DNA from: Kutzneria viridogrisea
Lineage (GTDB): Bacteria; Actinomycetota; Actinomycetes; Mycobacteriales; Pseudonocardiaceae
Reading direction: 5' to 3'
Assembly: GCA_014138725.1 (NCBI GenBank)
Contig: JACJID010000003.1
Location: 372,001 to 436,000 of the forward strand
Length of the DNA: 64,000 nt
Shown in pieces: positions 8,445 through 16,999 of this stretch (position 1 is its first letter; the number at the start of each line of letters is the position of its first letter). A program made the translations under genes and the position numbers. The notes beneath the pieces were generated by a model. It was not told the DNA's origin, searched no databases, and saw only the letters and a list, made by a program, of their open reading frames with translations.

Positions 8445-8499
8445 ATTCCCGTGCTGCACTACGACTGCGACGAACCAGCAGTGGCAACTGCCCGGCTGA

Positions 8500-9846
8500 T
8501 CAGGTGCTGAGCCGGTACCTGGCCAGCACCCGGTCCACCAGCGCACCGGCCGCACCGAGGTAGCGGGCGGGGTCGAGCAGGTCGTCGAGGGGCAGGTCCA
8601 CCTCGACCTGCTCGGCCAGCAGCTCGCGCAGCGGGCGCCCGCTGCGCGCGGCCTCGGCGGTGGCCGCACCCAGCACCTTCTTGGCCGCCGCCTTGCCCAG
8701 CACCGGAGCCAGCGCCACGTTCAGCCGCTCGCTGACGATCGCTCCACTGAGGACGTCCACAGTGGACGCCATACGTTCCGGGAACACCTCCAGGCCCTCG
8801 ACCAGCTCGGCGGCGGTGTGCGCCGCGCCGCCCGCCAGGCGCAGGGCCTCGCGCAGCGGCTGCCACTCGGCGTGCCAGGCACCGGCGGGCCGCTCGTCCT
8901 CGGCGACCATGGCCTGCGCGAGCACGCTGACCAGCGCGGGCAGTTGCCGTGCGGCGCTGACGATCAGCGTGGCCAGCACGGGGTTGCGCTTCTGGGGCAT
9001 CGCCGAGGACGCGCCCCTGCCCTCGGCCGCGGGCTCGGCCAGCTCGCCGATCTCCGTGCGGGACAGCACCTGCACGTCCAGCGCGATCTTGCCGAGCGCT
9101 CCGGTGACGATCTGCAGGGCACCGGCCACGTCCACCAGCGGGGTGCGCGCGGTGTGCCAGGGCAGCACCGGCACGGCCAGCCCCAGCTCCTCGGCGAAGG
9201 GCTCGATCAGCTCGACGCCACCGTCCACACCGGACAGCTTGGCGTACTCCACGTAGGCGGCCAGCGTTCCCGCGGCACCACCGAGTTCGGCGGGCAGCAC
9301 CAGGGCCTTGATCCGGTCCAACGCGTCCAGCACGAGCTGCAACCAGGTGGCCACCTTGAGCCCGAACGTGATCGGCACGGCGTGCTGGCCGAGCGTGCGA
9401 CCGGCCATGACGGTGTCGCGGTGCCGCTCCGCGAGCCCGGCCAGGGCGGCGGCCACCCGGCGCAGGTCGGGCACGAGCAGCCCCAGCGCGCGCTTGACCA
9501 CCAGCATCGTGGCCGAGTCCAGGATGTCCTGGCTGGTCGAGCCCCGGTGCACGTACTCCCTGGCCTCCTCGGGCAGCAGCGCGGTCAGCGCGGGCACGAA
9601 GGCCACCACGGGGTTGGCCGCCGCACGCGAACTCTCCGCCAGCTCGACCAGGTCGATGCGACCGGCGTCCACCGCGCTGATCGCCTCTGCGGCGGCGGCC
9701 GGGATCACGCCGAGCCGGGCCTGTGCCCTGGCCAGCGCGCCCTCCACGTCGACCATGGCGCGCAGCCAGGCCTCGTCCTCGACCGCACGCGCCACCGGCG
9801 TACCGGCCCACGTCGGGGCCAGCAGCCCGGAATCCGTTCCCGCCAC
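8500..9846 (-). CDS. Fumarase/aspartase-superfamily lyase, probable nitrosuccinate lyase (CreD-like)
   Basis: A 448-residue member of the adenylosuccinate lyase / 3-carboxymuconate cycloisomerase (PcaB) branch. The substrate-binding motif RGSTSQDILDSA lies near residue 100, and the flexible signature loop with the catalytic Ser is SSAMPQKRNP near residue 275. Family members eliminate from or cyclise succinyl-type substrates. The PcaB-like sequence alone would suggest protocatechuate catabolism. However, the gene follows an FAD enzyme of the aspartate N-oxidising type and sits in a 3,4-AHBA cluster, so release of nitrous acid from nitrosuccinate is favoured. The GTG at 9846 follows GAGGAGA. 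It is the last gene of the 12-gene operon. The assignment is an inference; the superfamily is certain. Confidence 0.8.
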   Translation of the reverse strand: MAGTDSGLLAPTWAGTPVARAVEDEAWLRAMVDVEGALARAQARLGVIPAAAAEAISAVDAGRIDLVELAESSRAAANPVVAFVPALTALLPEEAREYVHRGSTSQDILDSATMLVVKRALGLLVPDLRRVAAALAGLAERHRDTVMAGRTLGQHAVPITFGLKVATWLQLVLDALDRIKALVLPAELGGAAGTLAAYVEYAKLSGVDGGVELIEPFAEELGLAVPVLPWHTARTPLVDVAGALQIVTGALGKIALDVQVLSRTEIGELAEPAAEGRGASSAMPQKRNPVLATLIVSAARQLPALVSVLAQAMVAEDERPAGAWHAEWQPLREALRLAGGAAHTAAELVEGLEVFPERMASTVDVLSGAIVSERLNVALAPVLGKAAAKKVLGAATAEAARSGRPLRELLAEQVEVDLPLDDLLDPARYLGAAGALVDRVLARYRLST

Positions 9847-9857
9847 GGCAGTTCTCC

Positions 9858-11738
9858 TCACCCGGCGACCGTCGCCATGTCCCACTCGCGTCGCGGCGAC
9901 GCACAGCTCAGCGCCGCCCTGGCGATCGCGTCCGAGTCCTCCAGGGTCACCGAGCCCACCCCGGGCCGGATCCCGGCCGCGGTCACCCAATGTACGTACT
10001 CGGTCGGCACGCCGAACGCGAACCTCCTCGGGTGCGCCCGGTGTGCGGCGTCGATCACGTGGTACGGGCGTGCGGTGACGGCGACCCCGCCGCTGTCGAA
10101 CGGCTCCGCGGCCTCGTCGGGGATCCGGTAGGAGCGCACCTGGCCGGTGGCCCGCAGGTAGCGCAGCAGCGGATTGGTGCTGCGCGCCAGGTCGATGTCC
10201 GGGATGCGCGCCTCGACCAGCGTGGTCACGGCCACCGGCGGGGCGGGCACGGCCACCGCGTCCACCAGGAACGCCGTGCCGTCGGGCGCGCGGCGCACCC
10301 GGATGCCGGGACCGGCCACCCGCAGTACCCCTGCCTCGATCAGCGCGGTCATCTCCTCGATGCGGCGCAGTGGCGGCCCGATGGACAGGAAGGCGTTGAG
10401 CGGGGTGTACCAGCGGGCGAGTTCGTCGCGGTAGGAACTGCCGGTGATGCCGCCGTGGTCCACCACGAGCCGGATCTCGTTGCGCAGGTCCCGCAGCACG
10501 TCCAGGGCCGCCTTGAGCGGGCTGTGCACGTTGCCCCGGCGGGCCTGGTCGGCGTCGTGCCTCAGGTACTCCAGCAACCAGCGGTGGAAGGCCGTCGGGT
10601 CGGCGAACTCCCTGTCCCCGTAAGGACGGGCGACCCGCTCCCAGCTCCATCTGTCCTCTTCGGACACACCGTGCACGGTGAGCAGCGCGCTGTCGTCCTC
10701 CTCGGCGCGCAGCAGCTGCGCGTACTGCTCGGCGAAACCGGGCCGGTCGGCCAGCAGGGTGCCGTAGTAGACCGCGCGCACCTCCTTGTCGATCAGCGGC
10801 CAGATGTCGTGCATGAACCGGATGCTGGGGCGCGCCCGCAGGTCCTCGATCACCTCCGGGGTCAGGAACACCGGGTGGTGCCTGCCGACCGCGCCCTTCT
10901 GGTTCTCGCCCCGCGCGTGGTGCGGGATGCCCCGCCGCGATCCCGCGTACAGCAGGGGTTCCCGGCCGGACGGGTGGTACACCAGCCCGCTGGCGGTCGG
11001 TTCGAAGCGACCGCCACGCCCCTCGGTGAACAGAGCGAGGTAGTCGAAGAAGTTCAGGCCCATGCCGCGCAGCGCGACCCGCTCCCCCGGCGCGACACCG
11101 GACAGGTCCACGTCCGCGGGGTTGCTGGGCGGCACGTAGCGCAGGGCGTGCTGCTCGGCGAACTCGCGCAGTTCGGTCTCCTGCTCGGTGAGCACCACGG
11201 GCCCGTGCCCCAGCGCGAGCACCACCGCGTCCAGATTGTCCACAGTGGACCCGTTGTCCAGGGTCAGCACCTGGCGTCCGTCGCGGGCGTCCGCCAGGGT
11301 CAGCGCCGTGGCGCGGTGCACCGTCACGGCGATGCCCGGCTGCCCGGTCAGCCGCTGGAAGACCCACTCCAGGTAGTAGCCGTACAGCGAGCGGCTCGGG
11401 TAGGAGTCCGGCCCCAGCGCACGGGCCTCGGCCAGCACCCGCGGCGGGTACTCGCGGGAGTCGGCGTCCAGCGCCCACTCGTACAGGCTCGGCCCCGGCA
11501 CGATCGGGCCCTCGCACGCCACGCTCGGATCGGTGTAGAGGCTCACCTGGGAGGCCACGGTGTTCATCAGCAGGTGCCCGGACTGGTTGGTGCGCCAGAC
11601 CGAACCCGCACCGGGCGGGTACGGGTCGACCACGTGCACCTCGACCTCGACCTCACGGGGCCGGTTGGCGCAGATCCGTTCCAGCACGGAGGTCCCGCGC
11701 GGACCGGCGCCGACCAGGCAGATCCTGAGCACCGTCAT
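9858..11738 (-). CDS. FAD/NAD(P)-binding monooxygenase, probable aspartate N-oxygenase (CreE-like)
   Basis: A 626-residue flavoprotein. The N-terminal FAD fold CLVGAGPRGTSVLERI is followed by an acidic strand end in VHVVDPYPPGAGSVW, with further FAD/NAD contacts at LALGHGPV and ALRGMGLNFFD. Enzymes of this architecture (CreE of cremeomycin, FzmM of fosfazinomycin, from memory) oxidise L-aspartate to nitrosuccinate using NADPH and O2. The next gene encodes the matching lyase, so the pair can supply nitrous acid. Its ATG overlaps the epimerase stop (ATGA), and its stop overlaps the ribosome binding site of the lyase. A same-length paralogue lies at 38152-40032 without a lyase partner. Confidence 0.82.
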   Translation of the reverse strand: MTVLRICLVGAGPRGTSVLERICANRPREVEVEVHVVDPYPPGAGSVWRTNQSGHLLMNTVASQVSLYTDPSVACEGPIVPGPSLYEWALDADSREYPPRVLAEARALGPDSYPSRSLYGYYLEWVFQRLTGQPGIAVTVHRATALTLADARDGRQVLTLDNGSTVDNLDAVVLALGHGPVVLTEQETELREFAEQHALRYVPPSNPADVDLSGVAPGERVALRGMGLNFFDYLALFTEGRGGRFEPTASGLVYHPSGREPLLYAGSRRGIPHHARGENQKGAVGRHHPVFLTPEVIEDLRARPSIRFMHDIWPLIDKEVRAVYYGTLLADRPGFAEQYAQLLRAEEDDSALLTVHGVSEEDRWSWERVARPYGDREFADPTAFHRWLLEYLRHDADQARRGNVHSPLKAALDVLRDLRNEIRLVVDHGGITGSSYRDELARWYTPLNAFLSIGPPLRRIEEMTALIEAGVLRVAGPGIRVRRAPDGTAFLVDAVAVPAPPVAVTTLVEARIPDIDLARSTNPLLRYLRATGQVRSYRIPDEAAEPFDSGGVAVTARPYHVIDAAHRAHPRRFAFGVPTEYVHWVTAAGIRPGVGSVTLEDSDAIARAALSCASPRREWDMATVAG

Positions 11739-12679
11739 CGGCCCGCACCGACCAGGCACAGCCGCTGCCCGTTGCGCCAGCTGGACACGCCGGGCCGCCA
11801 GCCCAGTTGCTCGCGCGCCTTGCGGTTGCTGGCCCCGCGTAGCCGGGTCTGCTGGTGGGCCGCGAACCAGCCGAGCAGCCGCGCCCCCAGCTCCGCGGGC
11901 ACCTGGCGCGGGTGCGGCCCGTCGAAAGCCCTTGCGTAGTGCGGCAACCAGGTGCGGGCCGTGGCCGGATCGTCGTCGACGATGTTGAACAGCCCGGTGG
12001 CGCGGGACATCACGGCGGTGGCCGCCGCGTCGGCCGCGTCCTCCACGTGCAGGAAGGAGTTGATGCCGGTGCCGTCCCCGATCAGCGGCAGCTTGCCCAG
12101 CCGCACCGCCTGTCCGAACGGCCCGTTGAGGTCGTAGGCGGTGTCCCTGCCGTACAGCGTGCCGTAGCGCAGCACCACACCCTCGATGCCGGAAGTGTGC
12201 AGCACCAGGCGTTCCAGCTCCGCGATCGCACGCACGGTGGTGGACCACACGGCGTCGGGCGGGTCGAGGTAGAGCGGTGCCTCCTCGTCCAGCAGCGGCC
12301 CGCCGTGTGGGGCCGTGGCGAAGGCGATGCTCTGCGCCACGACCCGCCGCGTGCCCGAGGCCAGCGCCGCGTCCACCAGGTTGGCGGTGCCCTCGGTGCG
12401 GACCCGCGCGGTGCGCTCGAACACCTCCCACCGGGTGTCGCCGGTACCCGGTCGCAGCGCGGTCGCTTGGTGCACAACGACTTCCGGGGCCGCGCTGAAC
12501 ACGGCGGCGTGCACGGCGTGCCGGTCCAGCAGGTCGGCGACCACCACCCGGTCCACGTCCAGCTCCGCGGCGGCGGCCTGGTCGCGGACCAGCACCGTCA
12601 CGTGGTGGCGCTCCCCGCGCAGCAGCGGCAGCAGGGCACGGCCGATCACCCCGGTCGCACCGGCCAGCAGCACACGCAT
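11735..12679 (-). CDS. NAD-dependent epimerase/dehydratase (extended SDR) in the 3,4-AHBA cluster
   Basis: A 314-residue extended SDR. The Rossmann loop GATGVIGRALLPLL is at the N-terminus, an active-site Ser lies in VVAQSIAF, and a Tyr in LRYGTLYG. The usual YxxxK is not clearly present at its expected place, so the protein may reduce or dehydrate an unusual substrate or have an altered active site. In this operon it could act as ketoreductase or dehydratase on the carrier-bound aryl polyketide. That role is inferred only from context. Its stop overlaps the start of the FAD monooxygenase gene, and its start lies just downstream of the DUF6125-like gene. Confidence 0.8.
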   Translation of the reverse strand: MRVLLAGATGVIGRALLPLLRGERHHVTVLVRDQAAAAELDVDRVVVADLLDRHAVHAAVFSAAPEVVVHQATALRPGTGDTRWEVFERTARVRTEGTANLVDAALASGTRRVVAQSIAFATAPHGGPLLDEEAPLYLDPPDAVWSTTVRAIAELERLVLHTSGIEGVVLRYGTLYGRDTAYDLNGPFGQAVRLGKLPLIGDGTGINSFLHVEDAADAAATAVMSRATGLFNIVDDDPATARTWLPHYARAFDGPHPRQVPAELGARLLGWFAAHQQTRLRGASNRKAREQLGWRPGVSSWRNGQRLCLVGAGR

Positions 12680-12682
12680 GAT

Positions 12683-13177
12683 CTACTCCCCTGTCCCGGC
12701 GACCCTCATCAGCAGGCGGCACTGCGGATCACCGTGCCGCAGGCACCCGGTCGCCCTGTTCTCCGACAACTCCACGCCCAGGCCCTCGGCCCACCCGGCA
12801 TGGATTTCCGTGCAGGGGCACTGGTAGCCCTCCAACGAGCCCGCCATGCGCACCATGACCACCGCGAAGTTCTGCCGCATGGTCAGTTCCAACAGTTCCT
12901 CGTCCAGTGCGGTGACACCGCCGTCGCGCAGTTCGTTGGGGAACATGATGTCCGCGCACCGCTCGAACAGGGCCGCCAGTTCCTTGGCATCGGCCTGGTT
13001 CACCGGTTTGGCGAAGGCTCGCGCCACCTGTTTGCCCACCCGGGTGGCCACGAAGCGCAACGCCTCCGCGTTGATCTCGTTGGCCACCTCCTGCCCGAAC
13101 CGCTTGGCCACACCCTGGTACCAGCGGGCGTCGTGCAGCCACCACAGCCGGTACACCTCCATCGGCTGCATCGTCAT
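12683..13177 (-). CDS. DUF6125-like small protein in the 3,4-AHBA cluster
   Basis: A 164-residue cytoplasmic protein. The N-terminal VYRLWWLHDARWYQGVAKRF and RFGQEVANEINAEALRF resemble the DUF6125 group. The C-terminal third carries spaced cysteines and histidines (QCPCTEIHAGWAEGLG and GCLRHGDPQCRLLM) that could hold a metal or a catalytic Cys. No function is established to my knowledge. The ATG at 13177 shares one base with the stop of the ligase upstream, so it is coupled within the operon. It is a good candidate for an uncharacterised tailoring step. Confidence 0.65.
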   Translation of the reverse strand: MTMQPMEVYRLWWLHDARWYQGVAKRFGQEVANEINAEALRFVATRVGKQVARAFAKPVNQADAKELAALFERCADIMFPNELRDGGVTALDEELLELTMRQNFAVVMVRMAGSLEGYQCPCTEIHAGWAEGLGVELSENRATGCLRHGDPQCRLLMRVAGTGE

Positions 13178-14838
13178 CACCCCTGGTCGGCGCGGGCGAC
13201 CAGCTCGCGCGCACGCTCGCGCATCACCCGCTTGAGCACCTTGCCGGTGACCCCGGTGGACACGTCGGTGCTGTCCATGCGCAGCGCGCGGGTCACCGGC
13301 GGAAAGCCCTGTCCGGCAAGGACTTCGTTCACCCACCCGGTGAGATCCCCGGGTTCCCGCGCCCCATCGGTGAACTGGAGCAGCACGTACGCCTCGGCCA
13401 CGCCGTCACCGTCCCAGTCCGCGCGCACGCCCTCCTCGGCGATCGCGGTGACGGTACAGTCGGCCAGTTCCGGCAGGCTCGCCAGCAGCAGCTCCTCGGT
13501 GCGGGTGCTGAACACGATGCCCGCCTCGGTACGGATAGCGTCCGGTGCCCGGTCCAGGTGGTAGAAGTTGCCCTCGGCGTCCTGCATGGCCAGATCCCCG
13601 GTCAGCCAGTAACCGCCGAGCCGCAGCTTGTGCCAGGTGAGGCTGTCGTTCCAGTAGCCGGGGGTCAGCGTTGGCGAGCGCACGCCGAGCCTGCCGACCT
13701 CGCCGGCGGGCAGCGGGCGGCCGTCCTCGGACAGCACGGCGGCCTGCGCGAAGCTCATCGGCTTGCCGATGCAGCGGCCGAAGGAGGCGCTGCCCGGCTT
13801 GTGCCCGTTGTGGAAGATCGAGTAGCCGGTCTCCGAGGAGCCCAGGCCGTCGGTGAACACCGAGCCGGGCACCCGCACCGGCTTGAAGTCCGGGCCGATC
13901 TCCTCGTGGCTGCCCTGCGCGACCAGCACCCGGATGTGCGCCTCGTGGGCGGCGTCCCCGGTGTTGTAGTACGCCTCGATGCTGGACATGTCCCTTGTGG
14001 ACAGATCGGAGGTCGCGATCTGCCCGTAGGTGCCGGAGAAGCCGAACACCGTGGTGGGCTTGAACTTCTCGATGGCGTCGAGCACATCGCTGCCGCGCTG
14101 GCTGGACTGCAGGTACACCGGGGAGTCCAGCAGCAGGCCGAACATCATCACCGACATGGCCGCGTTGTGGTTGCCGGGCAGGGCGACCAGCAACCTGCCC
14201 ATGGACCCGCCCACGGACAGCTTGAGCCGGTGCAACTGGGCGTAGAGCAGGGTCTGGTGGGTGTGCGGCACGGCCTTGGGCATGCCGGTGGTGCCCGAGG
14301 AGTGCGAGATGATGATCGGGTCGGTCGGGTCGTGCCGGTAGGGCCAGCCCTGCGGCAACTGCGCGCGGTGCTCCGGCCGGATGTCCTCGGCGGTAACGAC
14401 AAAACCGAGCTCTCCCCCGGCGAGCACCTCGTGCCGCTCGGTGTCGGTGACCGCCCCGCTGGCGCCCTGGCGGCGGATGTACTCGCGCGCGATCTCCGGG
14501 CGCAGCTTGGCGTTGGCGAAGGACGGGATAGCACCCAGCGAGTTGATCGCCATGAAGTTGATCGCGAACTCGGTGCTGGAGGCGGTGAGCACCCCGACCA
14601 CGTCACGCGGGCGGATCCCCTTGCCGTGGTAGAAACCCGCATAGGTCTCCACGTACTCGTACAACTCGCCGAGCGTGATCACCTCGGGGTGGCTGCCGTC
14701 GGGTGCGCGCCAGGTGCCGTCGGTCCACAGCACCGGCCGGTCGGTGGGCCTGCCGTAGGCGCGCAGGCGGTGCAGCACGTTGCCCGCGCCCAACTCGGGG
14801 TCGGCGTTGATCTGCGCGCGTTCTTCCTTGGTGATCAC
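13177..14838 (-). CDS. AMP-dependent synthetase/ligase (adenylating enzyme 2)
   Basis: A 553-residue ANL-superfamily enzyme. The ATP-binding loop is SHSSGTTGMPKAVPH (near residue 190), the A5 motif GLGSSETGY, the hinge region YWLTGDLAM, and the C-terminal Lys lies in GKVLKRV. It activates a carboxylate as an acyl-adenylate. One of the two ligases in this operon should load 3,4-AHBA onto a carrier protein. The other may be the diazotase-type ligase (CreM-like) that activates nitrous acid; sequence alone does not say which is which. The GTG at 14838 overlaps the stop of the half-ketosynthase and follows GGAGGAACC. Confidence 0.85.
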   Translation of the reverse strand: MITKEERAQINADPELGAGNVLHRLRAYGRPTDRPVLWTDGTWRAPDGSHPEVITLGELYEYVETYAGFYHGKGIRPRDVVGVLTASSTEFAINFMAINSLGAIPSFANAKLRPEIAREYIRRQGASGAVTDTERHEVLAGGELGFVVTAEDIRPEHRAQLPQGWPYRHDPTDPIIISHSSGTTGMPKAVPHTHQTLLYAQLHRLKLSVGGSMGRLLVALPGNHNAAMSVMMFGLLLDSPVYLQSSQRGSDVLDAIEKFKPTTVFGFSGTYGQIATSDLSTRDMSSIEAYYNTGDAAHEAHIRVLVAQGSHEEIGPDFKPVRVPGSVFTDGLGSSETGYSIFHNGHKPGSASFGRCIGKPMSFAQAAVLSEDGRPLPAGEVGRLGVRSPTLTPGYWNDSLTWHKLRLGGYWLTGDLAMQDAEGNFYHLDRAPDAIRTEAGIVFSTRTEELLLASLPELADCTVTAIAEEGVRADWDGDGVAEAYVLLQFTDGAREPGDLTGWVNEVLAGQGFPPVTRALRMDSTDVSTGVTGKVLKRVMRERARELVARADQG

Positions 14839-15362
14839 GGTTCCTCCGGGTGGCGTTCGAGCAGCAGGGCGATCGCGAGGTCGTGCCGGGGCGCGGTCGC
14901 GGGCAGCAGGGACAGGGCGTGCGCGGCGCGCTCGGTGGGTACCAGCTCGACACCGAGCACCAGCACCGCGTCCAGCCCGGGGTCGGCCAGCAGCAGTTCG
15001 GCGGTGTCCAGCAGCTCGTCGTCCATGCCGTCCATGGTGGACAGTGCGAGCAGCGGTCCGGTGATGTCGAACTCGCGGCTGAGGTACCCGAGCACGGCGT
15101 TCGCGGTGGCCTGCATGAACAGCAGCGCATTGTGTACCTGGCCCTGCACCAGCAGGCGGCTGGCCAGGTCGGTGGTGGTGCAGTCGCCGACCAGGCTGCC
15201 GAGCACCACGGCGAGCCGGTCGCCGGGGATGTCCTGGCCCGCCAGGCAGTTCGTGGCCACGTGGTGCACCAGCGGGTTGAACGTGGACTCGATGAAGCCC
15301 GGCACGGCGGGCAGGTCGACCGGCCCGTCGACCTTGGCTGAGGAACGCACCCGCAGTGTCAT
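14835..15362 (-). CDS. Half-length ketosynthase-like protein lacking the active-site Cys
   Basis: A 175-residue protein covering only the N-terminal part of the thiolase fold. LAVVLGSLVGD and the helix FMQATANAVLGYLSREF align with the region before the ketosynthase nucleophile. Where a ketosynthase has TACAS it has ALSTMDGMDDELLD, so no Cys is present. The strand DAVLVLGVELVP then follows, and the protein stops. It cannot condense alone. It probably pairs with the full ketosynthase encoded immediately upstream (ATGA overlap), as a chain-length-factor-like or structural partner. It could instead be a degenerate remnant, but the intact frame and coupling argue for use. Confidence 0.75.
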   Translation of the reverse strand: MTLRVRSSAKVDGPVDLPAVPGFIESTFNPLVHHVATNCLAGQDIPGDRLAVVLGSLVGDCTTTDLASRLLVQGQVHNALLFMQATANAVLGYLSREFDITGPLLALSTMDGMDDELLDTAELLLADPGLDAVLVLGVELVPTERAAHALSLLPATAPRHDLAIALLLERHPEEP

Positions 15363-16480
15363 GCGTGCTCCAGCACGATCGCGGTGTTCATGCCGCCGAA
15401 CGCGGCGTTGAGGCTGAGCACCTGGCGCAGGTCGGCCTTGCGCGGGCCCTCGGTGACGTAGTCCAGGTCGCAGGCCGGGTCCGGGGCGAAGTAGTTGGCC
15501 GTCGGCGGGACCACCCCGTCCAGCAGGGCCAGCAGTGAGATCACGAACTCCACGGCCCCCGAGGCCTCCAGCATGTGCCCGGTCGTGCCCTTGGTCGAAC
15601 TGACCACTGTGGATGGTCCGAGCACCGAGCGCAGCCCATTGGTCTCCGCGCTGTCGTTGAGCGGGGTCCCGGTGCCGTGCGCGTTCACGTAGTCCACTGT
15701 GGATAGTCCTGCCCTGTTCAGCGCCTGGCGGGCCGCGGCGGCCATGCCCCGGCCCTCGGGGTGCGGCTTGGCCACGTGGTAGGCGTCCGAGGCGATGCCC
15801 CAGCCGGTGAAGCGGGCCAGCACCCGCGCACCCCGCTCCCGCGCGGTCCTGGCCGACTCCAGCACGAGGACCGCGACCCCGTCGCCCAGCAGCAGGCCGC
15901 TGCGACCGGCGGAGAAGGGCCGCACCGCACCGTCCTTGGCCAGCGCGCGCCCGGAGTCGAACTTGGCGTGGTTCTCCTCCTCCACCAGGTACGCCCCCGC
16001 GCACACGGCGGCGGGCGCCCAGCCGGAGCTGACCAGCCGCCAGCCGTGGATGAGCGCGCTGGCCGAGGCGACGCAGGCGTTGGTGAAGGCCAGCCGCCTG
16101 CCGTGCAGGCCGAGCCGGTCGGCCAGGCCCTGGGCCAGGTGGGCGGGCACGCTGTCGGCGAGCCCGGTCTCCTCCCGCTCGCGCCAGAACCGGGTGACGG
16201 CCGTCCAGTCCCCCGCCGAGCCGACCAGCACCGCGGCCTGCGCGCCCCGGTTCAGTCCGGCCATGGTGACCGCGTCGTGCGCGCAGTCGTGGAGCACCTC
16301 CCGCAGCACCGGCTCGCCGGGCGCGGCGGCCGTCATCGGCGTGCGGTAGGGGGTGGGGTCGAACCGGGTGGCGGCGGCGAAGGCGGGCACACCCGCGAAC
16401 ACCCCGTCCCGCACGGCCTGCGCACCGCGCCCGAAGGCGGTGTGCACGCCGAACCCGGTGACCACCACCTCCTCGGTCAT
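15359..16480 (-). CDS. Beta-ketoacyl-ACP synthase (type II PKS ketosynthase)
   Basis: A 373-residue decarboxylating condensing enzyme. The nucleophile Cys lies in FTNACVASASAL (near residue 165), the first His in VNAHGTGTPLND (near residue 270), and the Lys and second His in STKGTTGHMLEASG (near residue 305); the C-terminal glycine loop is NAAFGGMN. All catalytic residues are present. It should extend a carrier-bound starter, probably 3,4-AHBA or a derivative, with malonyl units. The ATG overlaps the stop of the second carrier-protein gene, and its own stop overlaps the start of the half-ketosynthase. No acyltransferase is encoded nearby, so malonyl loading must be borrowed from fatty-acid synthesis. 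Confidence 0.92.
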   Translation of the reverse strand: MTEEVVVTGFGVHTAFGRGAQAVRDGVFAGVPAFAAATRFDPTPYRTPMTAAAPGEPVLREVLHDCAHDAVTMAGLNRGAQAAVLVGSAGDWTAVTRFWREREETGLADSVPAHLAQGLADRLGLHGRRLAFTNACVASASALIHGWRLVSSGWAPAAVCAGAYLVEEENHAKFDSGRALAKDGAVRPFSAGRSGLLLGDGVAVLVLESARTARERGARVLARFTGWGIASDAYHVAKPHPEGRGMAAAARQALNRAGLSTVDYVNAHGTGTPLNDSAETNGLRSVLGPSTVVSSTKGTTGHMLEASGAVEFVISLLALLDGVVPPTANYFAPDPACDLDYVTEGPRKADLRQVLSLNAAFGGMNTAIVLEHA

Positions 16481-16710
16481 CGCACCGCCCCGGAGTTGAG
16501 GTACTCGGTGATGCCCGCGACCGAGTCGAACCGGGCCAGGTCCTCGTCGGAGGGGTCCACGGTCAGCCCGAACCTGGCCTGCACCTGGTGCAGCAGCCAC
16601 ACCAGTGCCATGGAGTCCAGCACCAGCGGGGCGTCGTCGGCCAGGTCGGCGGGCAGGTCGGGGAAGACCTTGCGGTCGGCCAGCAGCTCGCGCACCTGCT
16701 CGGTGGTCAC
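16477..16710 (-). CDS. Acyl carrier protein B
   Basis: A 77-residue acidic four-helix carrier. The phosphopantetheine Ser lies in PLVLDSMALVWLLH (near residue 33), preceding a conserved recognition helix. It lies between a second carrier and the ketosynthase, overlapping both by four bases. Two distinct carriers in one operon suggest separate jobs, such as starter activation and chain extension. Confidence 0.9.
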   Translation of the reverse strand: MTTEQVRELLADRKVFPDLPADLADDAPLVLDSMALVWLLHQVQARFGLTVDPSDEDLARFDSVAGITEYLNSGAVR

Positions 16711-16982
16711 GCCGCCGCCCTGCGCCGCACGATGTCGTCCACCAGCTGGCCCAGGGTCATCGCGCCGATGGCCTCGATGTCCGAGTCCGGGATCTTCACC
16801 TCGAACTGGCGCTCCAGCCGCAGGGTCAGCTCGACCAGGCTCAACGACTCCAGGTCGATGCCGCTGGTGCCGATGGGGCTGTCGTCGGTGAGCGAGTCGC
16901 GGTCGATGGGCACGTTCATCTCGGTGGCCAGGGTGCTGAGCACGAACTCGCGGACGTCCTGGCTGTGCACGGAGCTGGTCAT
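16707..16982 (-). CDS. Acyl carrier protein A
   Basis: A 91-residue carrier protein. The modified Ser lies in GIDLESLSLVELTLRL (near residue 45) and helix IV is MTLGQLVDDIV. The ATG at 16982 follows AGGGAAGG, and the gene lies 17 bases downstream of the ligase at 17000-18358, its likely partner. Its stop overlaps the start of carrier B. It differs clearly in sequence from carrier B, so this is not a recent duplication. Confidence 0.9.
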   Translation of the reverse strand: MTSSVHSQDVREFVLSTLATEMNVPIDRDSLTDDSPIGTSGIDLESLSLVELTLRLERQFEVKIPDSDIEAIGAMTLGQLVDDIVRRRAAA

Positions 16983-16999
16983 GGAACCTTCCCTTGTCG

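Noticed and set aside
8500-11517. A single reading frame of about 1000 codons across the lyase and FAD genes
   Set aside because: Only its downstream part encodes the lyase; the upstream part is a shadow frame of the FAD monooxygenase gene, which reads in a different frame with a clear stop and ribosome binding site between.
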